Notes: a model not told the origin generated them from the letters alone. Counted from the first letter of the stretch, positions 6,825 to 14,749 are shown. The stretch: DNA of 20,316 nucleotides from CAZMXI01 sp964570205 (GCA_964570205.1 CAZMXI010000087.1:1-20316), one strand, 5' to 3'. Made by a program: numbers and translations.

Positions 6825-8189
6825 ATGCGCAACCCCACCCACCTCACATCGGGCTTGTTGCCGTACTTCCTGCTTGTCTCATGTGCCGCTGCCGCGGCCG
6901 ATCCGGCCATCCGCCGCACGGACGTCTTCCAGCGGCTCAAGGCTCAAATTGACCAGATTCGTCTTGTCGACACTCACGAGCACCTGCCGTCCGAAGCCGG
7001 CCGCCTGAAACAGCCGGCGGACTTCCTGGCGGTCATGCTCCACTACGTCGAGGCCGACCTGGTTTCGGCGGGAATGGCCCGTTCGGAGAAGAACCACTGG
7101 CAGGCGATGGCTCAGGATGGCTCCCTGCCGTTCGAACAGCGCTGGGCCGAGTTTGCCAAGTACTGGCCCGAGGCTCGCCTCACCGGATATGGGCGTGCGC
7201 TGGAACTCTGCGCGCGGGACCTGTATGGCGTCGGCCTTGATGACATGAGCCTCAGCACGGGGACCCGGCTCAATCAGCGCATGGCCCAGTCGCTCAAGCC
7301 GGGCTTCTACAAATGGGTGCTCAAAGATAAGGCGCGGATCGACCTGAGCATTGTCGATGGCGGCAATCCGCAGGAGGACCGCGAGTTCTTCATGCGCGTC
7401 AGGCGTTTCGATGATTTCGTGATGGTTTCATCCTCCGAGCAACTCGATCAATTCGCCCGGCGCGCCGGGCAGCCGGTGGATTCGCTTGAAGGCCTGGTCA
7501 AGGCGTTGGAGACGGCGATTGATCAAGCCAAGCGGGATGGCGTGATCGGGCTCAAGTCAGGATTGGCGTACGGCCGGCGGATCTACTATCCCATGCCGCC
7601 GGTGGACATGGCCCGCGCCGCATTCGCGAAGGTCAAGGCGGGGGTGCCGGCGCGGCCTGAGGAATCGCTGTCGCTGCAGAATTACATGATGAACCAGATA
7701 GCACGGCTGGCGGGCGAACGCGGGTTGCCGGTCCAGATTCACACCGGCCTCCAGACCGGCTTTGGCAACGACATCACCCGATCCAAGCCCACGGATCTGG
7801 TGAATCTCGCGATGGAGTATCCAAAGACGAAGTTCATCCTGTTCCACGGAAGCTACCCCTATGGGCCGGAACTGGCCACGATGGCGAAGAACTTCGCCAA
7901 CGTCTACATCGATATGTGCTGGCTGCACATCATCTCCCCCAAGGTCGCCCGCGAGTATCTCTCGGAATGGATCGAGACCGTCCCCGCCAACAAGATCATG
8001 GGTTTTGGCGGCGATTACCTGTTTGTCGAGGGTGCATACGCACACGCCGAAATGGCCCGCGAAAACGTGGCTCACGTCCTGGCGCAGAAGGTGCTCGATG
8101 GCTACTGCAGCGAGGCCGACGCTCTCGGGCTGGCCCGGAAGATTCTGCGTCAGAATGCCGTGACGCTGTTCGGATTGAAGTTGGACTGA
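6825..8189 (+). CDS. Exported amidohydrolase-family metal-dependent hydrolase
   Basis: The 454-residue product has an N-terminal signal (hydrophobic residues 9-25). LVSC (17-20) could act as a lipobox; otherwise signal peptidase I would cut near AAAAA-DP. The mature part is an amidohydrolase-2-type TIM barrel. Visible are D49-T-H51-E-H53 (the HxH metal pair after strand 1), K244 in GLKSG, H306 in VQIHTG, H341 in FILFHGS and D397 in GFGGD, the usual metal and catalytic order. A helical insert with many Trp and acidic residues (about 85-170) separates HxH from the rest, as in uronate-isomerase-like members. The substrate is unknown. An in-frame ATG at 6810 is possible, but 6825 places the signal peptide normally. 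It is convergent with the Gfo/Idh/MocA gene. Confidence 0.82.
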   Translation: MRNPTHLTSGLLPYFLLVSCAAAAADPAIRRTDVFQRLKAQIDQIRLVDTHEHLPSEAGRLKQPADFLAVMLHYVEADLVSAGMARSEKNHWQAMAQDGSLPFEQRWAEFAKYWPEARLTGYGRALELCARDLYGVGLDDMSLSTGTRLNQRMAQSLKPGFYKWVLKDKARIDLSIVDGGNPQEDREFFMRVRRFDDFVMVSSSEQLDQFARRAGQPVDSLEGLVKALETAIDQAKRDGVIGLKSGLAYGRRIYYPMPPVDMARAAFAKVKAGVPARPEESLSLQNYMMNQIARLAGERGLPVQIHTGLQTGFGNDITRSKPTDLVNLAMEYPKTKFILFHGSYPYGPELATMAKNFANVYIDMCWLHIISPKVAREYLSEWIETVPANKIMGFGGDYLFVEGAYAHAEMARENVAHVLAQKVLDGYCSEADALGLARKILRQNAVTLFGLKLD

Positions 8190-8190
8190 C

Positions 8191-8226
8191 ACCGCCTTGC
8201 GCCGGGCGGTCCGGCAGGCGCGCCGG
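8191..8226. terminator. Two tandem GC hairpins between convergent genes
   Basis: ACCGCC-TTGCGCCG-GGCGGT (8191-8210, perfect 6-bp stem, 8-nt loop) is directly followed by CCGGC-AGGCGC-GCCGG (8211-8226, 5-bp stem). They begin two bases after the amidohydrolase stop and lie in the 62-bp gap before the end of the opposing gene. There is no U-tract, so intrinsic termination is uncertain. Confidence 0.4.
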
Positions 8227-8251
8227 TTGCGCCCGCGTCGCGGCGCCGACA

Positions 8252-9535
8252 TCACCCCTTGTAGGGGTGCTGCCACGGAAGCCGGTAATCACGCTTCAGG
8301 AGCCGGTTGGCATCGAGGTGGTTGGTGATCCGTTCTGCAGCCGCATCCCAGGCGATCCTCGCACCGGTGTCGTAGGCGATCATGGCCAGCTTGACCGCGG
8401 TGGTTGAGGCATAGGCATCCTCGGTCGTGCAACCGGGCTGATTGCGGTCGCGGACGGCCTGGAGGAACTCGGCCATGTGCAGCACGCCGGCGTCGGAGCC
8501 GGCCTGGTTCACCTTGCGTTCCTTGCCTCTGAAGCGAGGGATGGTCACCCAGCGGTTGTCTGTGACGAAGACGGTTTCCTTCTCGCCATAGAAGAAGATG
8601 CCGTTGGAGACCTCGGGGGTGTATTCTTCAGCGCCCCACATGCGGTGATGCCAGATGACGGGGCACTTCTCGAAATCGAACTGCACATGCAGCACATCGG
8701 GCGTCGTGATGCCCTTCACCTGATACAGGCCACCCGAGGCCTGCACTGACCTGGGCATCGTCTCGCCGAGGATCCAGCGCGTGGCATCGATCAGGTGAAT
8801 GCCCCAGTCGACGAGGTGGCCGTGGCCGCTGGTCTTCTCGAGGCGCCAGTTGAAGTGGCCGACCTGCTCGCTGTAGGGAATCTTCGGGCCCGGCCCGCAC
8901 CAGAGGTCCCAATCGAGGGATGCGGGCGGGTCCTTGGGCGTGGGGTCTTTGACGCCGGCGTTGTAGTGGATCTGGGCCTCGGCCTGGACAATCCTGCCGG
9001 CGTTGCCATCCTGGATGTATTTGCGGGCCTGCTCGATGGCGCCCGCATGGCGCCGCTGGAAGCCGATCTGGATGATCCGGCCGCTCTTCTTCGCGGCATC
9101 CACCATGGCCCGGCCTTCACGGATGTCATAGGCAAGGGGCTTCTCGCAGTAGATGTCGAGCCCGGCTTCGAGGGCGGCGATGAACTGCAGAGCATGCCAG
9201 TGCGGCGGCGAAGCGATGATCACCGCATCCATCCCGCCGGCCTTGAGCATCTGGTCATACAGCTTGAACGTGGCCGGGCGATCGCCCTGGAGCTTCTCCA
9301 CCTGCTGGGCGCTCTTGTTCAGGTGGTCGCTGTCAACATCGCACAGGGCGACAACCTCAACCCCGCCGGCCTTGAAGGCTGCGTTGACATCGACCATGCC
9401 GTACCAGCCGCACCCGATCAAGCCGAGCCTGATCTTCCGCCCCTCGTTCTCCGCCGCGCGGGCCATCATGCCCGACAGGGCCAGGGTTCCCGCGACCGCG
9501 CCACCCATGAACTGCCGACGATTGAGCCCGCTCAT
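8252..9535 (-). CDS. Tat-exported Gfo/Idh/MocA family oxidoreductase
   Basis: The 427-residue product starts with a Tat signal: N-R6-R7-Q-F-M, a hydrophobic stretch to about residue 22, and an ARA-AEN cleavage site (25-30). The NAD(P)-binding Rossmann motif GLIGCGWYG is at 38-46, the ASPPHWHA loop at about 108-115 and the family signature C-E131-K132-P133. The C-terminal substrate domain includes HLVDWGIHLID (about 240-250), with Asp243 and His247 in positions typical of the catalytic pair. Members oxidise or epimerise sugars, inositols and related polyols. Tat export implies folding with its nucleotide cofactor in the cytoplasm before transport. It faces the amidohydrolase tail to tail and diverges from the serine hydrolase over 54 bp. 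The start has a strong GGAGG site. The specific sugar cannot be read from the sequence. Confidence 0.9.
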   Translation of the reverse strand: MSGLNRRQFMGGAVAGTLALSGMMARAAENEGRKIRLGLIGCGWYGMVDVNAAFKAGGVEVVALCDVDSDHLNKSAQQVEKLQGDRPATFKLYDQMLKAGGMDAVIIASPPHWHALQFIAALEAGLDIYCEKPLAYDIREGRAMVDAAKKSGRIIQIGFQRRHAGAIEQARKYIQDGNAGRIVQAEAQIHYNAGVKDPTPKDPPASLDWDLWCGPGPKIPYSEQVGHFNWRLEKTSGHGHLVDWGIHLIDATRWILGETMPRSVQASGGLYQVKGITTPDVLHVQFDFEKCPVIWHHRMWGAEEYTPEVSNGIFFYGEKETVFVTDNRWVTIPRFRGKERKVNQAGSDAGVLHMAEFLQAVRDRNQPGCTTEDAYASTTAVKLAMIAYDTGARIAWDAAAERITNHLDANRLLKRDYRLPWQHPYKG

Positions 9536-9542
9536 TTGATCA

Positions 9543-9547
9543 CCTCC
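9543..9547 (-). promoter_or_regulatory. Ribosome binding site of the Gfo/Idh/MocA gene
   Basis: GGAGG on the minus strand, 7 nt before the ATG at 9535. It contrasts with the divergent serine hydrolase gene, which has no such site. Confidence 0.8.
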
Positions 9548-9554
9548 AGGATTC

Positions 9555-9582
9555 TTGATGTCGCCCGGCCGACGGTTACACT
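9555..9582 (+). promoter_or_regulatory. Putative serine hydrolase promoter giving a leaderless transcript
   Basis: TTGATG (9555-9560) and TACACT (9577-9582) have a 16-nt spacer. TACACT ends 7 nt before the ATG at 9590, with no Shine-Dalgarno between. The hexamer and spacing match the yceH start region. Confidence 0.5.
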
Positions 9583-9589
9583 TTCCTTC

Positions 9590-10768
9590 ATGACCACTTT
9601 ACGGACCGTCTGCCTTATCGTGCTCGGGATTGTATCGGGGATTGGCTGCGCCAGGAACAGCCCCGCGGCGATTGATGCACCCAGCATCCCGGGCATCCGC
9701 CAGCGGATGACGCAGTTCATCCAGGCCAACGAGATCGCCGGGGCCGTCACCTGCGTGGTCTCGCCCGGGGGTGTGGTGCATCTGGATGCCGTAGGCATGG
9801 CGGATATCGCGGGGAATCGAGCGATGTCGGCCGACAACATCGTCTGGATCGCCTCGATGACCAAGCCGATCACCGGCACGGCGGTGATGATGCTGGTGGA
9901 GCAGGGGAAGATCTCGCTGGATGACCCGGTGGACAAGTACATCTCCGAGTTCCGGCAGCTCAGGATGGCCGATGGCCGGCCGGCGCGGGTGACGATCAGG
10001 CATTTGCTGACGCATACCTCCGGTATGAGCGATGGCCCGCGAGAGAAGGTGGCCGCGGCAAAGACGCTGGCGGAGTTGATGCCGATCTACGCGGCCGAGC
10101 CGGTGGGTTTTGAGCCGGGCAGCCGTTGGGCGTACTGCCAGAGCAGCATCAACACGGCCGGGCGGATCGTGGAAGTGATTTCCGGTCAGTCCCTGCCCGA
10201 GTTCCTGGAAAAGAACCTGTTCAAACCCCTGGGGATGAAGGATACGACGTTTGCGGTGAGCCAGGCGCAGATGCCGAGACTGGCCAAGCCCTACAGGAAG
10301 ACCGGCGACAAGCTGGAGGAGGCGATGGTGCCCGGCGGCCGAAATGGGCTGAAATACGCCGACTATCCGGCCGCCAACGGCGGGCTGTTCTCGACGGCGG
10401 GCGACTATGCGCGATTCTGCCAGATGATCTTGAACGATGGCACGCTCAATGGAAGGCGCTATCTGAAGCCTGAATCGATCAAGGTGATGACCAGCATCCA
10501 CACGGGCGATCTGAAAACCGGCTTCACTGACGGCAACGGCTGGGGAATCGGGTGGTGCGTGATCCGCCAGCCGCAAGGCGTGACGGCGATGCTGTCGCCG
10601 GGCACGTTCGGCCATGGCGGGGCGTATGGCACGCAGGCGTGGATCGACCCGCAGCGGAAGCTGGCGTATGTGCTGATCGTGCAGCGGGCGAATTTCCCGA
10701 ATGCGGATGCATCAGACGTGCGGCGGGGGTTCCAGCAGGCGGCGGTGGAGGCCATTTCAGGTCGATAG
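9590..10768 (+). CDS. Exported serine hydrolase of the class C beta-lactamase/esterase family
   Basis: The 392-residue product has a signal peptide (about residues 4-18) and a cysteine in GIGC (17-20), which is at best a weak lipobox. The serine hydrolase domain has the nucleophile motif S89-M-T-K92, a tyrosine motif at Y182 (YCQS in place of the usual YxN) and the third-box HGG at 342-344 (HxG in place of KTG). LLTHTSGM (139-146) and NGGLFSTAGD (273-282) are typical of the beta-lactamase-related esterases and D-aminopeptidases (PF00144), so an ester or peptide hydrolase is likelier than antibiotic resistance. It would act in the periplasm or at the cell surface. The frame stays open far upstream, but that part is antisense to the Gfo/Idh/MocA gene. 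The ATG at 9590 begins the signal peptide. Confidence 0.88.
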   Translation: MTTLRTVCLIVLGIVSGIGCARNSPAAIDAPSIPGIRQRMTQFIQANEIAGAVTCVVSPGGVVHLDAVGMADIAGNRAMSADNIVWIASMTKPITGTAVMMLVEQGKISLDDPVDKYISEFRQLRMADGRPARVTIRHLLTHTSGMSDGPREKVAAAKTLAELMPIYAAEPVGFEPGSRWAYCQSSINTAGRIVEVISGQSLPEFLEKNLFKPLGMKDTTFAVSQAQMPRLAKPYRKTGDKLEEAMVPGGRNGLKYADYPAANGGLFSTAGDYARFCQMILNDGTLNGRRYLKPESIKVMTSIHTGDLKTGFTDGNGWGIGWCVIRQPQGVTAMLSPGTFGHGGAYGTQAWIDPQRKLAYVLIVQRANFPNADASDVRRGFQQAAVEAISGR

Positions 10769-10788
10769 TGGTTCTGGACAACTGGCGG

Positions 10789-10794
10789 TAAGAT
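10789..10794 (+). promoter_or_regulatory. Possible -10 element of the DUF362 gene
   Basis: TAAGAT lies 27 nt before the ATG at 10822 and would give a leader of about 20 nt that includes an AGGA site. No good -35 is visible, so read-through from the serine hydrolase gene is equally possible. Confidence 0.25.
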
Positions 10795-10821
10795 ACCGGC
10801 CGGGCATTTGAGGATCTAAAT

Positions 10822-11886
10822 ATGCATCATAACTGCGCATCGCGGCGGAATTTCCTGAAGGCAACATTGTTCGGCGGCGCGGCCGCGATGGGGGGCCTGC
10901 GCTGGCCAGCCATGGCGCGCGCGGCCGAGGGTGCGGCTGCGGGTCCGGCGACCAGCCGGGTTGCGCTGATGCACGGCGATGACCGGGCGGACATCACTTT
11001 CCGGGCGCTTCAGCCGTTTGGTGAGCAGATTGCCCGTGCGATCGGCACGAAGCGCATCGTCATCAAGCCCAACAACGTGTCGATCGACCGGCAACTCGCG
11101 GCGACCCATGCGCAGTCGATCGAGGGTATCCTGGAATTCCTCAAATCGATCAAGAAGCTGGACAACATCATCATCGCCGAGTCGGCAGCGCCTGGGCCGA
11201 CCCTCAACGGCTTTGAGAACTTCGGCTACACCAAGCTCGCGGCGAAATACAATGTCAAGCTGGTCGATCTGGATACGGCGGGGGCGGAGATCATGCATGT
11301 TTTCGATGAGAAGGACTTCCGGCCGCACCCGGTGCGCATGAGCAAGGTGCTGCTGGATCCAAACAGCTTCATCATCTCGGCCGCCAAGCTCAAGACGCAC
11401 GACCGCGTGCTGGCGACGCTGTCGCTGAAGAACATCGTGTTCGGGGCGCCAATCAAGGATGCGGGTTTTGCGTGGGGCCGGGGCGCCAAGCCCGGCGCCA
11501 AGACCGACAAATCGATCGCGCACGGCAGCGGTTTCCGCGGCATCAACTTCAACCTGTTCGACCTGGCGAGGCGGCTGCATCCGCATCTGGCAGTCATCGA
11601 CGGCTATGATGGGATGGAGGGCAACGGCCCCGTCGGCGGCACGCCGGTCGATCACCGCGTTTGCGTGGTGAGCAATGACTGGCTGGCAGCCGACCGCGTG
11701 GGCGTTGAACTGATGGGCATCGACTATGCCAACGTGGGCTACCTCAACTATTGCGCCGATGCCGGCCTGGGCGAGGGAGACCTGAAGAAGATCCAGGTGA
11801 TCGGCGAGCCGGTCGAGAAGCACATCAAGAAGTACAAGCTGTCGAACAACGTGCAGCAGCAGCTCATCTGGAAGCAGCGGGCGTGA
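10822..11886 (+). CDS. Tat-exported DUF362 domain protein
   Basis: The 354-residue product has a Tat signal: S-R8-R9-N-F-L-K, a hydrophobic stretch to about residue 24 and MARA-AEG as probable cleavage site. DUF362 hallmarks are IKPNNVS (81-87), the AAKLKTH segment (about 187-193) followed by LSLKN, and the highly characteristic DGYDGMEGNGP (250-260) leading to VGGTP. DUF362 proteins are often linked to iron-sulfur or redox chemistry, but this one lacks a CxxCxxC ferredoxin cluster, so its reaction is unknown. It lies 53 bp downstream of the serine hydrolase and 44 bp upstream of an Ldh2-type dehydrogenase gene, suggesting an operon. The start has AGGA 7 nt upstream. Confidence 0.88.
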   Translation: MHHNCASRRNFLKATLFGGAAAMGGLRWPAMARAAEGAAAGPATSRVALMHGDDRADITFRALQPFGEQIARAIGTKRIVIKPNNVSIDRQLAATHAQSIEGILEFLKSIKKLDNIIIAESAAPGPTLNGFENFGYTKLAAKYNVKLVDLDTAGAEIMHVFDEKDFRPHPVRMSKVLLDPNSFIISAAKLKTHDRVLATLSLKNIVFGAPIKDAGFAWGRGAKPGAKTDKSIAHGSGFRGINFNLFDLARRLHPHLAVIDGYDGMEGNGPVGGTPVDHRVCVVSNDWLAADRVGVELMGIDYANVGYLNYCADAGLGEGDLKKIQVIGEPVEKHIKKYKLSNNVQQQLIWKQRA

Positions 11887-11930
11887 CCGGCTTCCGGCTG
11901 GTTCTTTCACTGAGAAACGACAACTGCGAT

Positions 11931-13019
11931 ATGCTCAACTATCTCATCCCCACGAGACTTCATAACGACCTGGTTGCCGCCGCGTACGTGAAGCGCGGCT
12001 ATGCGAAGGAAGAGGCCGACGCCGCCGCGCGCTTTTCCGAGTTGACCGCCTGGCACGGCATCAAGACGCACAACGCCATCAAGGCACTGCATCTGGATGA
12101 GCATTTCGGCAGCAAAGCCGGCGGCTGCAAGCCGGGGGCGACGATCGAGAAGCTGCCATCCAGGTTCAAGGCCGTCCAGAAGTGGAACGGCAACCGCAAG
12201 CTCGGCCAGGCCGTCGCCTTCGAGGCGATGGATGCGTGCATGAAGCTGGCGGATGAATACGGCATCGGCGCGGTGGCGGTGGACAACGCTTTCCACTACC
12301 TGTGGGGCGGCGGGTATGTGATCGACGCGGCGAAGAAGGGCTACATCGCCTATACCTGCTGCACGGCAGCGCTGGCCGAGGTGGTGCCGTTTGGCGGCAA
12401 ATTCCCCACCCTGGGCACCAACCCTCATTCGTGGGGCTTCCCCACGCAGGATGTCATCGGCTTCCCGATCTGCATCGACTGGGCCACCAGCACCGTCGCC
12501 ATGGGGCGGGTGCAGCAGTTCGTCCGCGAGGGCAAGCAGCTTCCTCCCGGCAGCGCTGTCGATGAGACCGGGAAGGAAACCACCGACCCGAACAAGGTGA
12601 AGGCCCTGATGCCCTTCGGCCAGCACAAGGGCTATGGCCTGTCGCTGATTGATGAGCTCTACGCCGCCTATATCGGCGGATCGCTGCCGACAATCCGCAA
12701 TCGCTGGGACAAGGTGCCGGCCGGCGAGAAGGGCACGTGCTGCTTCTATTTCCAGTGCATCAGGCCCGATGCGATCAGCGGCCAGTTCGCCGCCAGCCGG
12801 TCGCAGGCGCAGAACGTCAAGGCCGTGCTGGATGACATCCTCGGCCACGGCAACACCGGCGCAATGCTGCCGGGCCAGATCGAAGCCAGCGGCGCTGCCC
12901 TGAGCGCCAAATATGGCGCCCTGGTCTTCACCAAGGCCGAAGTGGATGCGTTCGCGGCTATCGCCAAAGAGGCCGGCTTCGCGTTTGATCCGGCAGGGCT
13001 GAAGACGGTCGAAATCTGA
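11931..13019 (+). CDS. Ldh2 family (malate/L-lactate/sulfolactate-type) dehydrogenase
   Basis: The 362-residue product resembles the Ldh2/MDH2 family of NAD(P)-dependent 2-hydroxyacid dehydrogenases. Matching landmarks are the LGQAVAFEAMDA helix (about 101-112), FHYLWGGGY (121-129, His122) in place of SxHFGxxGxY, VVPFGGKFPTLGTNP (151-165), and GQHKGYGLSLIDELYAAYIGG (230-250). The usual catalytic SHG triplet reads T46-H47-N48: the catalytic His is kept, but the following Gly is replaced and the downstream arginine is not obvious. The substrate may therefore differ from malate or lactate. No signal peptide is visible, so it should be cytoplasmic, unlike its upstream neighbours. The frame is open further upstream, but the ATG at 11931 fits the family N-terminus (LIPTRLHNDLVAAAYVKRGY). 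Translation may be coupled to the DUF362 gene. Confidence 0.85.
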   Translation: MLNYLIPTRLHNDLVAAAYVKRGYAKEEADAAARFSELTAWHGIKTHNAIKALHLDEHFGSKAGGCKPGATIEKLPSRFKAVQKWNGNRKLGQAVAFEAMDACMKLADEYGIGAVAVDNAFHYLWGGGYVIDAAKKGYIAYTCCTAALAEVVPFGGKFPTLGTNPHSWGFPTQDVIGFPICIDWATSTVAMGRVQQFVREGKQLPPGSAVDETGKETTDPNKVKALMPFGQHKGYGLSLIDELYAAYIGGSLPTIRNRWDKVPAGEKGTCCFYFQCIRPDAISGQFAASRSQAQNVKAVLDDILGHGNTGAMLPGQIEASGAALSAKYGALVFTKAEVDAFAAIAKEAGFAFDPAGLKTVEI

Positions 13020-13062
13020 CGCTGTGAAACTTGAGGGGGTATTGAGCCGCCGCCGCGACATG

Positions 13063-13067
13063 GGAGG
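13063..13067 (+). promoter_or_regulatory. Ribosome binding site of the ankyrin-CbrC gene
   Basis: GGAGG (part of GGGAGGAG), 5 nt before the ATG at 13073. It is a strong site and fixes the start. Confidence 0.8.
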
Positions 13068-13072
13068 AGCGC

Positions 13073-14749
13073 ATGGACGACTTCATTGAGGCATTCCAGG
13101 CGGCCATTGCCAGGGGCGACCAGGAAGCCGTGAAGAACTGGCTCGCGCAACACAAGAACCTCATCAACAGCATTCGCGATGAGATGGGCCGCACTCCGCT
13201 GCATTGGGCGGGCAGTTGCGACAACTATCAGATCCCCCCCATGCTTCTGCAGGCCGGCGCCGATCCATATGCCCGCGACGATGCCGGGCAACTGCCCATG
13301 GATTTCGCGGCCGGCGAGCGGGAAACCGAAGGCCGGTGGATTCTCCGCGCGGAACACCAGGACAACCAGCTCGTCCTCAAGCATTTGCTGGAACGATCCA
13401 AAGCCGATGCGAGAAAGACGTTGGCATTTCGGGCATCTCGCGCGCTCGTCCGGCGACTTGACGATGGCCGAACCGCGTTGATGCTGGCGTGCGAGGCGGG
13501 CCGTGCAGACCTCGTCCGGCTGTTGCTTGCGGCCGGTGCCCCGCCGGGCGATGTTGACTGGCTGGATGAACGTGATGCCGTCTTCCTCTCGATCGAGGCG
13601 AACCACGCTGATTGTCTCCAGATCATCCTGGCGGCGGACCCATCGCTGCGTGATCGGTGGCATCGCTACCTGATCGATTCTGTTCCGGCACTGTTGCAGC
13701 CGCTGCATTTCGCGGCGTGGACGGGCAGCCTCGCGTGCGTCGAGGTCCTGCTTGATGGCGGTGCGCCGGTCGATGCACGCGCTCGCGGCGATGGGCATGT
13801 CTGGACCCCGCTTCACCTGGCCGCGCTCCAGGGACACACGGACATTGTTCGCCGCCTGCTGGCGGCCGGCGCGGATGCAGCGCTGGCCGAGGGCGTGCGC
13901 GGGTTCAATGCGCTTCAACTGGCCATGGAACAGAACCGCGCCGAGGTGGTCTCGCTCATTGAAGCGTGGGCGAAGGATCGCGGCATCGACCTCCTTCGCC
14001 CGTTTCATCAGGATACCAACGAAACCGAGCTGAAGTTTCCCCTCTACCGCGCGCCGCTCCGTCTGGCGCCGGGCCATTGCACGATCTGCGATCAGGACAA
14101 GCCCCACTGCATGGGCGTGAGTCACCTCCTGGCGCCGTGCCCCTCATGCGGCGCAACCAAGGCGTACAACACCGGTGATGCGGGGGAAGTAACCCGCTGC
14201 GAATCGTGTGATAGGCTTGGCGAATGGCCCGACCAATGGCCCCGCGAGCGCGATGAGATTCGCGTCTGCTATGAATGCCTGCGCTCCGGCCACGCCGGCA
14301 TCGCCCACCGTACCGCACTGGGCACGATCTGGCCGCCGTACGTGATCCGCGGGATGATCTCGGCCCACGGCGGAGATGAGGCGAAAGCCGCTGAACTCGG
14401 ATTCAAGACCACCGTGCTCGAGTCATACGACGACGGCAGTTACCGCCTGGGCATTCACGTGCCCCAGCACCTGCTCGACGAGCTCATGCGCACCCCGTGC
14501 CACCCGTCGATGCAGGATGAGTACTGGCCGTTCCACTGCGGCGGCTGGATGGTCTATGTGGGGATGTGGCGGCCGAAGGACTTCGAACGCCGCGCTCCGG
14601 GCCATGGCGTGGACTGGCTCCGCAAGCACTGCGACGACCCGGAGATGGCGGAGGAATACTGGAGCTGGCTTGAGTCAGACATAGCCAGGTCGTGCGTCTA
14701 TGCTTGTCCACGCTGCGGGCTGCACAAGGCCTGGGTGGATGCCGATTGA
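13073..14749 (+). CDS. Ankyrin-repeat protein fused to a cysteine-rich CbrC-like domain
   Basis: The 558-residue product has two parts. Residues 1-300 carry ankyrin repeats: GRTPLHWAG (39-47), DGRTALMLACEAGRADLVRL (131-150), LHFAAWTGSLACVEVLLDGG (211-230), TPLHLAALQGHTDIVRRLL (245-263) and a final NALQLAM unit (279-285), with degenerate units between. Residues 321-558 are a Cys-rich domain with probable zinc pairs C336/C339, C356/C359, C376/C379, C399/C402 and C545/C548, plus FHCGGWMVYVG (487-497). The C-terminal YACPRCGLHKAWVDAD resembles the end of CbrC/UPF0167 proteins, and CYECLRSG resembles their CPWCIADG segment. CbrC function is poorly defined. No signal peptide is present, so a cytoplasmic binding protein is likely. 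It follows the Ldh2-type gene by 53 bp but has its own strong ribosome site. The CbrC assignment is from motif memory. Confidence 0.75.
   Translation: MDDFIEAFQAAIARGDQEAVKNWLAQHKNLINSIRDEMGRTPLHWAGSCDNYQIPPMLLQAGADPYARDDAGQLPMDFAAGERETEGRWILRAEHQDNQLVLKHLLERSKADARKTLAFRASRALVRRLDDGRTALMLACEAGRADLVRLLLAAGAPPGDVDWLDERDAVFLSIEANHADCLQIILAADPSLRDRWHRYLIDSVPALLQPLHFAAWTGSLACVEVLLDGGAPVDARARGDGHVWTPLHLAALQGHTDIVRRLLAAGADAALAEGVRGFNALQLAMEQNRAEVVSLIEAWAKDRGIDLLRPFHQDTNETELKFPLYRAPLRLAPGHCTICDQDKPHCMGVSHLLAPCPSCGATKAYNTGDAGEVTRCESCDRLGEWPDQWPRERDEIRVCYECLRSGHAGIAHRTALGTIWPPYVIRGMISAHGGDEAKAAELGFKTTVLESYDDGSYRLGIHVPQHLLDELMRTPCHPSMQDEYWPFHCGGWMVYVGMWRPKDFERRAPGHGVDWLRKHCDDPEMAEEYWSWLESDIARSCVYACPRCGLHKAWVDAD

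Noticed and set aside
8795..9589. Upstream extension of the serine hydrolase frame
   Set aside because: The frame stays open only because it is antisense to the Gfo/Idh/MocA gene. The signal peptide begins at 9590.
9599..10615. Minus-strand open frame of 338 codons
   Set aside because: Antisense shadow of the serine hydrolase; rich in His and Arg with no domain pattern.
9590..10768. Antibiotic-resistance beta-lactamase
   Set aside because: The HGG third box and YCQ motif fit beta-lactamase-related esterases/peptidases better than a true class C beta-lactamase, and no ampR-like gene is nearby.
10816..13061. Two long minus-strand open frames opposite the DUF362 and Ldh2-type genes
   Set aside because: Both mirror strongly supported genes on the plus strand and lack coherent protein features.
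12746..14125. Minus-strand open frame of 459 codons across the Ldh2-type and ankyrin genes
   Set aside because: It crosses two real genes and an intergenic gap, with no motifs.
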